The notes: a model not told the origin generated them from the sequence alone. Shown: positions 37,847 through 46,300, counted from the first letter of the stretch. The stretch: 64,000 bases of DNA from Pseudomonas entomophila (GCF_023277925.1 NZ_CP063832.1:2744001-2808000); one strand, 5' to 3'. Program-made: numbers and translations.

Positions 37847-39535
37847 TCACGCGATATCACGCAACTCACGCCGCAGGATCTTGCCCACCGGCGTCATCGG
37901 CAGCGACTCCCGCACGACAATCTGCTTGGGCACCTTGTACCCGGTGAAGTTGGCCTTGCAGTAGGCCTTGAGCTCATCGACGTCGAGCCCGCCCTCACGC
38001 GCCACCACGAACAACTTCACCGCCTCCCCCGAACGCTCGTCCGGCACGCCGATGGCCGCGCAGTTGGCCACCTGCGGGTGGTTCATCACCACGTCCTCGA
38101 TTTCGTTGGGGTACACGTTGAAGCCGGAGACGATGATCATGTCCTTCTTGCGGTCGACGATGCGGGTGAAACCATCCGGGTCGATGATCGCGATGTCGCC
38201 GGTCTTGAACCAGCCGTCAGCGTCCAGCGCCTGGGCGGTGGCCTCCGGCTGCTGCCAGTAGCCCTTCATCACCTGCGGCCCCTTGATGCACAGCTCGCCC
38301 CGTTCCCCCAACGCCTGCTCGATGCCAGCGTCGTCGATCACCTTGAACGCGGTGTTCGGTACCGGCATGCCCACGGTGCCCAGGCGCGCCAGCTGGCCGT
38401 AGGGGTTGGTGCTGGCCACCGGCGAGGTTTCGGTCAGGCCGTAGCCCTCGACGATACGGCAACCGGTCAGCGCCTCCCAACGCTCGGCGGTGGCCTTGAC
38501 CAAGGCGGTGCCGCCTGAGTTGGTGACCTTGAGGGCAGAGAAGTCGAGGGCCTTGAAACCAGGGTTGTCCATCAGCGCGACGAACAGGGTGTTCAGCCCC
38601 AGCAACGCCGAAAAGCGCCACTTGCCCAGCTCCTTGATGAAGCCCGGGATGTCCCGTGGGTTGGTGATCAGCACGTTGTGGTTGCCGGTGACCATCATGC
38701 ACATGCAGTTCGCGGTGAAGGCATAGATGTGGTAGAGCGGCAGCGGCGCGATCATCACCTCCTGCCCTTCCTTGATCAGCGGCTGGCCGTCGGGGCCGCG
38801 CTGGCCGAAGCAGGCCAGGACCTGGAGCATGTTGGCGACTAGGTTGCCGTGGGTGAGCATCGCGCCCTTGGCCAGGCCCGTGGTGCCGCCGGTGTACTGC
38901 AGCACGGCGACATCGTCGAGCGCCTGCGACACCGGCTGGTGGCCAAGCCCGCGCCCCTGGCGCAGTACCTGCTTGAACGACACTGCCTGGGGCAGCTGGT
39001 AAGCGGGCACCATCTTCTTCACCTTGTCGACCACGGTATTGACCAGCCAGCCCTTGAGCGAGGGCAGCATGTCGCCCATCTTCGCCTCGATCAGGTACTC
39101 GATGCCGGTGTCGTGCAACACTTCCTGCACACGCTTGCCGAACATGTTCAGGTAGACCAGGGCACGGGCGCCGGAGTCCTTGAACTGGTGGCGCATCTCG
39201 CGCTCGGTGTACAGCGGGTTGGTGTTGACCACGATCAGCCCGGCGCGCATGGCACCGAACACCGCGATGGGGTATTGCAGGACGTTGGGCATCTGCACCG
39301 CGATGCGGTCGCCCGGCACCAGCTCGGTGTGCTGCTGCAGCCAGGCGGCGAAGGCCGCAGAGTGGCGGTCGAGCTCGGCGTAGCTGAGGGTTACCCCCAG
39401 GTTGCTGAACGCCGGGCGGTCGGCGAAACGCTTGCAAGAGCGCTCGAAGACATCGACGACAGACTTGTAAGCATTCATGTCAATGGTGGAAGGCACGCCC
39501 GCCGGGCGCTTGTCGTTCCAGAAATCGGCTTGCAT
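37847..39535 (-). CDS. fadD2: Long-chain fatty acid-CoA ligase FadD2
   Basis: The 562-residue paralogue of the previous ligase carries the same motifs: YTGGTTGLAKGAM, GYGLTETSP, GWFKTGDIA and the terminal MTPVGKILRRELRD. The two proteins share long identical stretches (for example NVLQYP and AVFGAMRAGLIVVNTNPLYT), so they are an old tandem duplication. AGAGG precedes the ATG, and between them lies AACAACAA, a perfect Hfq/Crc-type A-rich motif. This suggests catabolite repression of translation. Confidence 0.92.
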   Translation of the reverse strand: MQADFWNDKRPAGVPSTIDMNAYKSVVDVFERSCKRFADRPAFSNLGVTLSYAELDRHSAAFAAWLQQHTELVPGDRIAVQMPNVLQYPIAVFGAMRAGLIVVNTNPLYTEREMRHQFKDSGARALVYLNMFGKRVQEVLHDTGIEYLIEAKMGDMLPSLKGWLVNTVVDKVKKMVPAYQLPQAVSFKQVLRQGRGLGHQPVSQALDDVAVLQYTGGTTGLAKGAMLTHGNLVANMLQVLACFGQRGPDGQPLIKEGQEVMIAPLPLYHIYAFTANCMCMMVTGNHNVLITNPRDIPGFIKELGKWRFSALLGLNTLFVALMDNPGFKALDFSALKVTNSGGTALVKATAERWEALTGCRIVEGYGLTETSPVASTNPYGQLARLGTVGMPVPNTAFKVIDDAGIEQALGERGELCIKGPQVMKGYWQQPEATAQALDADGWFKTGDIAIIDPDGFTRIVDRKKDMIIVSGFNVYPNEIEDVVMNHPQVANCAAIGVPDERSGEAVKLFVVAREGGLDVDELKAYCKANFTGYKVPKQIVVRESLPMTPVGKILRRELRDIA

Positions 39536-39538
39536 TTA

Positions 39539-39546
39539 TTGTTGTT
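39539..39546 (-). promoter_or_regulatory. Candidate Hfq/Crc target motif in fadD2 leader
   Basis: On the mRNA, AACAACAA lies between the ribosome binding site (GAGG) and the fadD2 start codon. It matches the AAnAAnAA catabolite-activity motif bound by Hfq with Crc in pseudomonads. Function is inferred. Confidence 0.5.
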
Positions 39547-39737
39547 CCTCTGCCGGGACCGTCCCTGACCTGATCGCCGAGTGGCAAAAAGGCGTTCTGC
39601 CGACGTTAGCAGCAATGTCGAAGGTGGCAAATACGCCAAGTGCCGCCATTAACATTGTGAATCTTATTTCTGCCCTTCCTGCAATCCGGCCCTTTGCGCA
39701 TAAACTGTGGGTCAACCTCAGCGCGCAAGGACCCGCC

Positions 39738-40682
39738 ATGCCCCACGACGCCTTCTGGCTCCCCGCCAGCGAGCATTGCAGCCTGTATGTGCACCAGTGG
39801 CTACCGAGCAAACCGGTCAAGGCCGTGGTGTTGCTGGCCCATGGCATGGCCGAACATGCGGCGCGCTACCAGCGCCTGGGCCAGGCCCTGAACGACGCGG
39901 GCTACGCCTTGATCGCCCACGACCAGCGCGGCCATGGGCACACCGCCGAGCTGGGCAGCCTGGGCCTGTTCGCCAGCCATAATGGCTGGAATGCCGTGGT
40001 CAACGACCTGGGTCTGCTGGCCCAGCACATCGGCCAGCAGTTTCCCGGCACACCGCTGTTCCTGTTCGGCCACAGCATGGGCAGCTATATCGCCCAGGCC
40101 TACCTGCTGCACCACAGCGCCAGCCTGCAGGGGGCGATCCTCAGCGGCTCCAACTTCCAGCCCGTGGCGCTGTACCGTGCGGCGCGCCTGATCGCCCGGC
40201 TCGAGGCCTGGCGCCAGGGCCCGCAGGGCAAGAGCGCGCTGATCGATTGGCTGTCGTTCGGCTCGTTCAACAAGGCGTTCAAGCCCAACCGCACTGCCTT
40301 CGACTGGCTCAGCCGCGACGCGGCCGAGGTGGACAAGTACGTCGCCGACCCGCTGTGCGGCTATCGCTGCAGCAATCAGCTGTGGCTCGACCTGCTGCAG
40401 GGCCTGGCGCAGATCAGCCAGAAGAAGAACCTCGCGCAGATCGACCCGAACCTGCCGATTTTCGTGTTGGGCGGCGAATGTGATCCGGTGAGTGCCGGCA
40501 AGCGTCTCACCCTTTTGGCCGACGCCCTGCGCGCGACCGGCAACCGCCATGTGCAGTTGCGCGTCTACCCTGGCGCCCGGCACGAAGTGCTCAATGAAAC
40601 CCATCGCGACGAGGTCACCGCCGATATCATCGGCTGGCTGGAGCAGGCGCTGGCCCTTGGCCGCCCTGCCCGCAGTGAATGA
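39738..40682 (+). CDS. Alpha/beta-hydrolase, monoacylglycerol-lipase-like
   Basis: The 314-residue protein has the Hydrolase_4/lysophospholipase plan: LLAHGMAEHAARY at about 34-46, HDQRGHGHT, the nucleophile GHSMGS (Ser near 117), an acid in GGECDPVS and His in PGARHEVLNE. The start at 39738 follows AAGGACCCGCC. It is divergent from fadD2 and followed after 34 bases by the phaJ-type gene. This fits lipid breakdown: release of fatty acids, activation by FadD1/FadD2 and channelling to hydroxyacyl-CoA. Confidence 0.85.
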   Translation: MPHDAFWLPASEHCSLYVHQWLPSKPVKAVVLLAHGMAEHAARYQRLGQALNDAGYALIAHDQRGHGHTAELGSLGLFASHNGWNAVVNDLGLLAQHIGQQFPGTPLFLFGHSMGSYIAQAYLLHHSASLQGAILSGSNFQPVALYRAARLIARLEAWRQGPQGKSALIDWLSFGSFNKAFKPNRTAFDWLSRDAAEVDKYVADPLCGYRCSNQLWLDLLQGLAQISQKKNLAQIDPNLPIFVLGGECDPVSAGKRLTLLADALRATGNRHVQLRVYPGARHEVLNETHRDEVTADIIGWLEQALALGRPARSE

Positions 40683-40716
40683 TTGGCCCCCTCGTCCACC
40701 GCTCAAGGAAGCCCCG

Positions 40717-41187
40717 ATGACCCAGGTCACCAACACGCCTTACGAAGCCCTCGAAGTCGGCCAGAAAGCCGAATACCAGAAGCCCGTCGAAGAGCGGGAC
40801 ATTCAGCTGTTCGCCGCGATGTCCGGTGACCACAACCCGGTGCACCTGGACGCCGAATTCGCCGCCAAGAGCATGTTCCGCGAGCGCATCGCCCATGGCA
40901 TGTTCAGCGGCGCGCTGATCAGCGCCGCAGTAGCCTGCACCCTGCCTGGCCCCGGCACCATCTACCTGGGGCAACAGATGAGCTTCCAGAAGCCGGTGAA
41001 GATCGGCGACACCCTGACCGTGCGCCTGGAAATTCTCGAGAAGCTGCCCAAGTTCAAGGTGCGCATCGCCACCAACGTCTACAACCAGAACGACGAGTTG
41101 GTGGTCGAGGGCGTGGCCGAGATCCTGGCACCACGCAAGCAGCAGACCGTCGAGCTGGTGAGCCCGCCGAATTTCGTGGCGAGCTGA
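40717..41187 (+). CDS. phaJ4: (R)-specific enoyl-CoA hydratase (MaoC family), PhaJ4-type
   Basis: The 156-residue hot-dog protein has the MaoC active-site block AAMSGDHNPVHLDAEFA (Asp and His at about 37-44) and IAHGMFSGALIS. PhaJ enzymes turn trans-2-enoyl-CoA from beta-oxidation into (R)-3-hydroxyacyl-CoA, a precursor of medium-chain polyhydroxyalkanoate. AAGGA precedes the ATG. The order fadD1-fadD2-lipase-phaJ4 is as recalled in P. putida and P. aeruginosa. Confidence 0.85.
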   Translation: MTQVTNTPYEALEVGQKAEYQKPVEERDIQLFAAMSGDHNPVHLDAEFAAKSMFRERIAHGMFSGALISAAVACTLPGPGTIYLGQQMSFQKPVKIGDTLTVRLEILEKLPKFKVRIATNVYNQNDELVVEGVAEILAPRKQQTVELVSPPNFVAS

Positions 41188-41239
41188 GCGGCTGGCCTGC
41201 GCGTCAGGGAAGTCGACGGAAGAGTTTCAGCGCCCTGTA

Positions 41240-41269
41240 GATCGAGCGCCGCCCGCGCGGCGCTCGATC
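41240..41269. terminator. Strong hairpin between convergent phaJ4 and sigma-factor genes
   Basis: GATCGAGCGCCGC-CCGC-GCGGCGCTCGATC is a perfect 13-base stem. No T run follows on either strand, so it may be a structural terminator for both sides or a variant repeat. Confidence 0.5.
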
Positions 41270-41335
41270 TCAATACCACTACAAAACCTCCGCTCTGCCC
41301 CTGGCCACCCCAACAGGCCCTCGCCAAATCTCGGC

Positions 41336-42577
41336 TCATACCCCCAGCTCCCGCAGGCGCCGCTCGATATGCCGCCGCTCCGGCCCCTGGCGGGCCAACG
41401 CCAGGGCCTGTTGCCAGGCGCCACGGGCCTGTTCGACATGGCCCAGCTGCCGATGCAGCTCCGCCCGCGCGGCATGGGCCAGGTGGTAGTCGCCCAGCTC
41501 GCCCCGCTCAAGAATCGCCTCCACCGCCCGCAGCCCCACCGCCGCGCCATCGCGCCTGGCCAGCGCCGCCGCCCAGTTCAGCTCCACCACCGGCGACGGC
41601 CAGTGGCGCAGCAACAGCTCGTACAACCCGACGATCTCCGCCCAGTCCGTCGCCTCGGCGCTGGGGGCCTCGGCGTGTAGCGCGGCAATCGCCGCCTGCA
41701 CGCTGTACGGGCCAATCTCGCGGCCGCGCAGGGCCTGGCGCACCAGCTGGCAACCTTCCTCGATCTGCGCACGATCCCACAGGCCACGGTCCTGCTCGTC
41801 GAGCACCACCAGCTCACCCTCGTCGTCGCTGCGCGCACGCTGGCGCGACGCCTGCAGCAGCATCAGCGCCAGCAGGCCGAGCACTTCCGCGTCCGGCAGC
41901 AACTGCGCCAGCAGGCGCCCCAGGCGGATCGCCTCGTCGGTCAGCTCGCGGGTAACCACATCCTCCCCCGACGACGCCGAATAGCCCTCGTTGAACACCA
42001 GGTAGATCACCCGCAACACGCTTTCCAGACGCTCGGGCAGCTCGGCCAGCGCCGGCACCTGGTACGGGATCTTTGCGTCGCGGATCTTCGCCTTGGCCCG
42101 CACGATGCGCTGGGCGATGGTGGCCGGGCTCTGCAGGAAGGCGCGGGCAATCTGCTCGGTGGTCAGGTCGCAGACTTCACGCAGCGTCAGCGGCACCTGG
42201 GCGTCGGCCGCCAGCGCCGGGTGGCAGCAGGTGAAGATCAAGCGCAGGCGGTCGTCGGCCAGCAGCTCCTCTTCGCCCGGGTCCTGGGTCTCGCCTTCGA
42301 GCAGCATGATCAGGTCGGCCTGGGAACGGTCGAAACGGGCGCGCCGGCGCAGGGCGTCGATGGCCTTGAAGCGCCCGGTGGAGACCAGCCAGGCGCGCGG
42401 GTTGTCGGGGATGCCGTCGCGCTGCCAACGCTCCACGGCGATGAAGAAGGCATCGTGCATGGCCTCCTCGGCCAGGTCGAAATCGCCCAGCAGGCGGATC
42501 AGCGTGGCCAGGATGCGCCGCGACTCCTGGCGGTAGACGGTCTCGACCTGCCGGCGAACCTGTTCGGTGGGGGTCAT
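41336..42577 (-). CDS. ECF42-type RNA polymerase sigma factor with C-terminal extension
   Basis: The 413-residue protein joins sigma regions 2 (DFDLAEEAMHDAFFIAVERW, about 31-50) and 4 (LREVCDLTTEQIARAFL, about 131-147) to a long C-terminal domain. That domain begins AEGYSAS-like (here FNEGYSASSGEDVV) and contains helical TPR-like repeats ending HIERRLREL. This is the layout of the ECF42 group, which lacks an anti-sigma factor and lies beside YCII/DGPF genes, as it does here. The extension is known to be needed for activity in Streptomyces. The start overlaps the SRPBCC stop by one base. A matching promoter lies at the head of the operon. Confidence 0.85.
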   Translation of the reverse strand: MTPTEQVRRQVETVYRQESRRILATLIRLLGDFDLAEEAMHDAFFIAVERWQRDGIPDNPRAWLVSTGRFKAIDALRRRARFDRSQADLIMLLEGETQDPGEEELLADDRLRLIFTCCHPALAADAQVPLTLREVCDLTTEQIARAFLQSPATIAQRIVRAKAKIRDAKIPYQVPALAELPERLESVLRVIYLVFNEGYSASSGEDVVTRELTDEAIRLGRLLAQLLPDAEVLGLLALMLLQASRQRARSDDEGELVVLDEQDRGLWDRAQIEEGCQLVRQALRGREIGPYSVQAAIAALHAEAPSAEATDWAEIVGLYELLLRHWPSPVVELNWAAALARRDGAAVGLRAVEAILERGELGDYHLAHAARAELHRQLGHVEQARGAWQQALALARQGPERRHIERRLRELGV

Positions 42578-43062
42578 CAGTCCGGCATCCGCTGGGTCAC
42601 CACCTCCACCAGGCGGTCCAGGCTTTCTCCCCAGCCCTGGTGGAAGCCCATTTCCTCATGGGCGCGGCAGTCGGCGGCGTTCCAGTGCCAGGCGCGGGCG
42701 GTGTAGCGGGTCTTGCCCTGCTCGTCGTCGAAGCTGACCACTGCGGTCATGAACGCCTTGTCGGACGGCACCCAGCCAGGGCGGAAGGCATCGGTGAACA
42801 CCAGCCGGTGCGGCGCATGGATTTCCAGGAATACGCCCTGGTGAGGGTACTCGGTGCCGTCTGGGGCGCGCATCAGCGTGCGAAACAACCCGCCCGCCCA
42901 TAACTGCATCTCGCATTCCGGGGTGGTCATGCCATGGGGGCCCCACCACTGCATCAGCCATTGCGGTTCGGTCCAGGCGCGGAACACCTTGGCGGGCGGG
43001 GCGTCGATCAGGCGGCTGATGGCCAGCTCATGCTGGGGTACTGCCGGTTGTACCAGAGTCAT
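42577..43062 (-). CDS. SRPBCC (AHSA1-type) family protein
   Basis: The 161-residue protein has the START/AHSA1 helix-grip fold: ISRLIDAPPAKVFRAWTEPQ near the start, QWWGPHGMTTPECEMQLWAGG and the C-terminal helix HQGWGESLDRLVEV. Such proteins bind small hydrophobic ligands. It sits third in the ECF42 operon, coupled to the sigma gene. Its role there is unknown. Confidence 0.85.
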   Translation of the reverse strand: MTLVQPAVPQHELAISRLIDAPPAKVFRAWTEPQWLMQWWGPHGMTTPECEMQLWAGGLFRTLMRAPDGTEYPHQGVFLEIHAPHRLVFTDAFRPGWVPSDKAFMTAVVSFDDEQGKTRYTARAWHWNAADCRAHEEMGFHQGWGESLDRLVEVVTQRMPD

Positions 43063-43083
43063 GCTTGTCGTTCTCCATCCGGT

Positions 43084-43428
43084 TCAGGGTTGCAGTTCGC
43101 GCACCGGCCGCACTTCGACGCTGCCGACCCGCGCCGCCGGGATGCCCTTGGCGATGTTCAGCGCCTCGTTGAGATCGCGCGCATCGACCAGGTAGAAGCC
43201 GGCCAACTGCTCCTTGGTTTCGGCGAAGGGGCCGTCGGTCAGGCTCATGCGGCCACCGCGCACGCGCACCGTGGTGGCGGTTTGCACGGGCTTGAGCGCC
43301 TCGGCGGCGAGCATCCGCCCGGAGCCCTGGATAGACTCGGCGTAGGCCATGCATTCGGCGTCTTCGGGGCTGTCCGGCAGGCTGTGCAGCAACCCCTCGT
43401 CACAATAGACCAGGCACAGGTATTTCAT
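43084..43428 (-). CDS. YciI/DGPF-domain protein
   Basis: The 114-residue protein has the YCII fold with the DGPF signature in TDGPFAETKEQLAGFYLVD (about residues 63-81). It starts MKYLCLVYCDEG. DGPF proteins are the hallmark partners of ECF42 sigma factors; their biochemical job is not known. Confidence 0.88.
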   Translation of the reverse strand: MKYLCLVYCDEGLLHSLPDSPEDAECMAYAESIQGSGRMLAAEALKPVQTATTVRVRGGRMSLTDGPFAETKEQLAGFYLVDARDLNEALNIAKGIPAARVGSVEVRPVRELQP

Positions 43429-43470
43429 GATCGTCTCCAGGGTGAGGTGGCGATAGGCGGTCGACGGCGT

Positions 43471-43896
43471 TCAGGGTTTGAGATCGAACAGCGCTTTTTG
43501 CGTTTCCATGTCGAACGGCGCCGACCAGTGCTCATGAATCACCTGCCATTGCCCGGCGTTGCGCCGGTAGCCCACGGTGACACGCATGAAACCGCACTGG
43601 CTTTCGTCGTCCGACGGGCCGCAGCGATTGAGCCAGTGGGCCAGGGCCAGGTCGCCGTCGGCGTGCACGGTCAGTTGTTCCACCTCGAACACCATGGGGC
43701 CGGTGCAGTAGCCCATGCACATTTCCCAGTGCGCGCGGTAGACGGCCTTGCCCTTGAATTGCAGGGCCTGGATGGCGTCGAAGGCGAGGATGTCGTCGGC
43801 GTAGGGGGCGACGATGCGCGCCACGTCGCGCTCGCGCACGGCCTCGATCCAACCTGCGATCAACTGGCGAATTTCGTTTTCGGCTGCGGTGTTCAT
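43471..43896 (-). CDS. SnoaL/NTF2-like protein
   Basis: The 141-residue protein is of the SnoaL/DUF4440-like NTF2 fold: an N-terminal helix pair (IRQLIAGWIEAVRERDVARI), then DDILAFDAIQALQFKGK and a curved sheet ending HEHWSAPFD. It is the first gene of the ECF42 operon, directly behind the candidate sigma-specific promoter. The substrate is unknown. Confidence 0.8.
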   Translation of the reverse strand: MNTAAENEIRQLIAGWIEAVRERDVARIVAPYADDILAFDAIQALQFKGKAVYRAHWEMCMGYCTGPMVFEVEQLTVHADGDLALAHWLNRCGPSDDESQCGFMRVTVGYRRNAGQWQVIHEHWSAPFDMETQKALFDLKP

Positions 43897-43958
43897 CGGT
43901 GTTTTCTCCGAAGCATCTTCAGCAAGTGGCGCCGGGGCATTCCGGCGCCTTCAACACT

Positions 43959-43986
43959 AGTCGAACGGGAAAACGGCAGATCGACA
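43959..43986 (-). promoter_or_regulatory. Candidate ECF42-dependent promoter
   Basis: On the minus strand TGTCGA, 17 bases, then CGACT lies 63-90 bases before the first gene of the operon. As I recall, ECF42 promoters have TGTCGA at -35 and CGA(T/C) at -10, so both elements match. This supports autoregulation of the operon. Confidence 0.6.
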
Positions 43987-44001
43987 ACTGCCCGCAAATT
44001 T

Positions 44002-44454
44002 TCAGTCGAGGGGCGTGACCGGCTTGAGGAAGTACACCACCCGCTCGGTCTCGGCAAAGCCCAGGGCCGCGTGCATATGCTGGCTGCCGAGGTTGTCCAG
44101 TGCGGCGTCCGAAGCCAGTTCGCGGCAGCCTTTGCCGGCGGCCCAGCGTTCGACGGCCGCGATCAGCTGGCGGGCGATGCCCTGGCCGCGCCGGGCCGAC
44201 TCGACGAAGATGCCTTCGAGGTACGCCACCGGCGAAGTATTACTGCCATTGACGTAGTCATGGCGCACCGACGCCTCGGCCAGCCCTAGCGCCCTGCCCT
44301 GCTCGTCGTACGCCAAAAGGGCCACAAAGGTATCGGGGCGGCGGGCAATATCGGCCATTTCCGCCAGGTGCTCGGCCGCCGCGCTGTCGGGCCAGAGGGC
44401 GCTGCGCAGGTACAGCCAGGCCGGGGTGGTCGGGTCGGTGCAGGGGTGGATCAT
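44002..44454 (-). CDS. AAC(6')-type aminoglycoside N-acetyltransferase (GNAT)
   Basis: The 150-residue GNAT closely follows chromosomal AAC(6')-I enzymes. It shows LRSALWPD near residue 20, ASVRHDYVNGSNTSPVAYLEGIFV at about 62-85, the acetyl-CoA loop RRGQGIARQLI, and the C-terminal HMHAALGFAETERVVYFLK. These enzymes acetylate the 6'-amino group of aminoglycosides such as tobramycin and amikacin. Whether it confers resistance here cannot be told. Its ATG overlaps the stop of the upstream GyrI-like gene (ATGA), so the two are translated together. Confidence 0.75.
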   Translation of the reverse strand: MIHPCTDPTTPAWLYLRSALWPDSAAAEHLAEMADIARRPDTFVALLAYDEQGRALGLAEASVRHDYVNGSNTSPVAYLEGIFVESARRGQGIARQLIAAVERWAAGKGCRELASDAALDNLGSQHMHAALGFAETERVVYFLKPVTPLD

Positions 44455-44948
44455 GATCGCTCCAGGGGAATCCAGATTTCCATCAGGGCCTGCGGGTCCG
44501 CCGGGTCGTAGCCGGCCGGGTAGCGCTCGAAGACGGCGGCGTCGGCCTGGCGCTTGCCCGAGGCTGGCAGCCATTGGGTAAAGATGGCGTCGAAGGTCGC
44601 CTTGATGCACTCCAGGCTGCCCCGGTGTTCGAACACCGCATAGTGCTGGGGTGCCAGGACGAGGGTGGTGAAGCCTTCGGGCAGTGTGGCCATGCCGGTC
44701 ACCTCGACACCCGCCAGGTAGTCGAACGCGCCTTGGCCGTCGGGGTTGTGGCACACGCCGTAGCTGTCGTGGCCATGCTGGCCGGGGACACGCCCGAGCC
44801 ATGGGGCGAAGCGCTGCCAGAGCAACTTGAGCTCGGCCAGGCGGGAGAAGTCGTAACGGTTGGACAAACCGGCCAGGTGCAGCGTGCGGCCGTCCTCGAA
44901 GCGAGCGGGGGTTGGCTGGGGCATGGGGGCGGGTCTCGGTGGGCGCAT
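44451..44948 (-). CDS. GyrI-like small-molecule-binding domain protein
   Basis: The protein of about 157-165 residues is a single GyrI-like/effector-binding domain without a DNA-binding part. It has GLSNRYDFSRL, WLGRVPGQHGHDSYGVCHNPDG, VEVTGMATLPEGF and the final LMEIWIPLERS. Such domains bind or hydrolyse small toxic compounds. The start is either ATG 44948 (GAAAGG upstream) or ATG 44924. It is coupled to the AAC(6')-like gene. Confidence 0.75.
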   Translation of the reverse strand: MRPPRPAPMPQPTPARFEDGRTLHLAGLSNRYDFSRLAELKLLWQRFAPWLGRVPGQHGHDSYGVCHNPDGQGAFDYLAGVEVTGMATLPEGFTTLVLAPQHYAVFEHRGSLECIKATFDAIFTQWLPASGKRQADAAVFERYPAGYDPADPQALMEIWIPLERS

Positions 44949-45137
44949 TCCCGGGAACCTTTCGGGCGGGGCTGCGCGTTGCCTTGGGGCTTGGAGGCAC
45001 GGTAGTGGCAGCTTGCGTTTGCGTCAATCCGGGGGATTTGGGCTATAGGTTCAAGGAGCCTTCTGGCTAATTGCAGCCATGACTTAAGTTTGCTCGCGCT
45101 TTCTCAACAATTGACGGCGATAGCTTGCGTGAACCGC

Positions 45138-45494
45138 CTAACCTAGCAGCAAGTCTCTGATATAGGAGCTGCGAGTTCCACCACCGATCCAAAAGTTTGT
45201 CACCGCGTTCAGAACCTCAGGCTCCATACGGAGTGCGGTATATGCAGCATCATGCATAAAGTGACTAGCCCCTTCATCCAGCCTGGACTCAAACAAGCTC
45301 CCTACCAAAATACAACCTATGGCTGCTCGCACCATCCAAGGTTCCGTCCGCGCTTCAAGAATATGAATCGCCGGAGAAATCAAGGAAACATCTGCCAGAA
45401 TAATCTCCCAATCCTCTCCCATATCCTCGATAGCAAGACCTAACAGTTCGGAAACTCGCGAACACACATCCGGTGGCGCGCCATAGTACGTCAT
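45138..45494 (-). CDS. Unrecognised small protein, last gene behind the Rhs immunity array (118 aa)
   Basis: The ATG at 45494 has AGAGGGAGCTCG upstream, a strong ribosome binding site. The reading frame extends to a TTG at 45548 that overlaps the previous stop, so translation from there is possible but less likely. The acidic, helical product does not resemble the four immunity-like domains upstream; residues such as DMGEDWEIILADV and EARTEPWMVRAAIGC suggest helical repeats. It may be an immunity gene for another toxin or a remnant. No family was recognised. The gap 44949-45137 holds nothing recognisable. Confidence 0.55.
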   Translation of the reverse strand: MTYYGAPPDVCSRVSELLGLAIEDMGEDWEIILADVSLISPAIHILEARTEPWMVRAAIGCILVGSLFESRLDEGASHFMHDAAYTALRMEPEVLNAVTNFWIGGGTRSSYIRDLLLG

Positions 45495-45544
45495 CGAGCT
45501 CCCTCTAAGCGCGCTCCCTCTTGGATTACTAAAATCATGTCTGT

Positions 45545-46300
45545 TCAAACACCAAACCTAGCATCATCAAAACCTTCATAGAGCCTCACCAGATTATTAC
45601 AAGCCCCCATTATCTTCCCTCTCCTAGAATGAAAACCTTTACAACAGACATTCTTCCCACACCAATCGCGAATATAACAAGCACCTACAAACATAGGACA
45701 AACAACATGCTCACCCGCAAAATCAAACGACATCTTATGCTTCTCGTATCTCAGATACGCAGGAATGCCTTCCGAATTACCATCGCACCCCGGATATACT
45801 CCAGACATGCCTAGACCTATCCCCTCGCACCTCAAGAGGGACTCAACCACGACCTCAATATAGTCTCCTCTGTTCAAACCAGAACCAACAAACATATCAA
45901 ATAAACATTTCCCAGGTATTCCGCTCAGAGTGAGATTACTCATACCACCATAGAGCCCCACCAGTTTTTTACACCATTCAATCACTACTCCTCTATCAGT
46001 AACCACCTCCCTATCACACCACTCCTCTATATACTTTGCGCCTTCAGCCATTGAGCAAACAACATACTCATCCATATACTCGAAAGACATATCAAACCCA
46101 TAAGGATCCAAATAGTCCGGGACACTTAGAACGTCACTATCACACCCAAGATAAACACCTACCATCTCCAGCCCTACACCCTCAAACCTCAGAAGACTAT
46201 CAATTAAAATATCCAGACAACTCTCATACCTCAAGCCATCCGACATATACAACACCCCCATACAAGCCCTCATTATCTCTCTATCATCAACGCTAAGCAT
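45545..46300 (-). CDS. Tandem double-domain immunity-like protein (251 aa)
   Basis: The protein consists of two diverged copies of one domain of about 120 residues (about 1-125 and 126-251). Each has the pattern LLxxEGxGLxMxGVYxGCD, a xxPxYL turn, a MSFxx...EHVVC-like block and WC near the end. The same domain makes up the next two genes upstream. The ATG at 46300 follows GGAAGAGG, and alignment with the paralogues confirms it (all begin 12 residues before a conserved Cys). The low GC and position behind an Rhs toxin support an immunity role; the fold is not identified. Confidence 0.65.
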   Translation of the reverse strand: MLSVDDREIMRACMGVLYMSDGLRYESCLDILIDSLLRFEGVGLEMVGVYLGCDSDVLSVPDYLDPYGFDMSFEYMDEYVVCSMAEGAKYIEEWCDREVVTDRGVVIEWCKKLVGLYGGMSNLTLSGIPGKCLFDMFVGSGLNRGDYIEVVVESLLRCEGIGLGMSGVYPGCDGNSEGIPAYLRYEKHKMSFDFAGEHVVCPMFVGACYIRDWCGKNVCCKGFHSRRGKIMGACNNLVRLYEGFDDARFGV

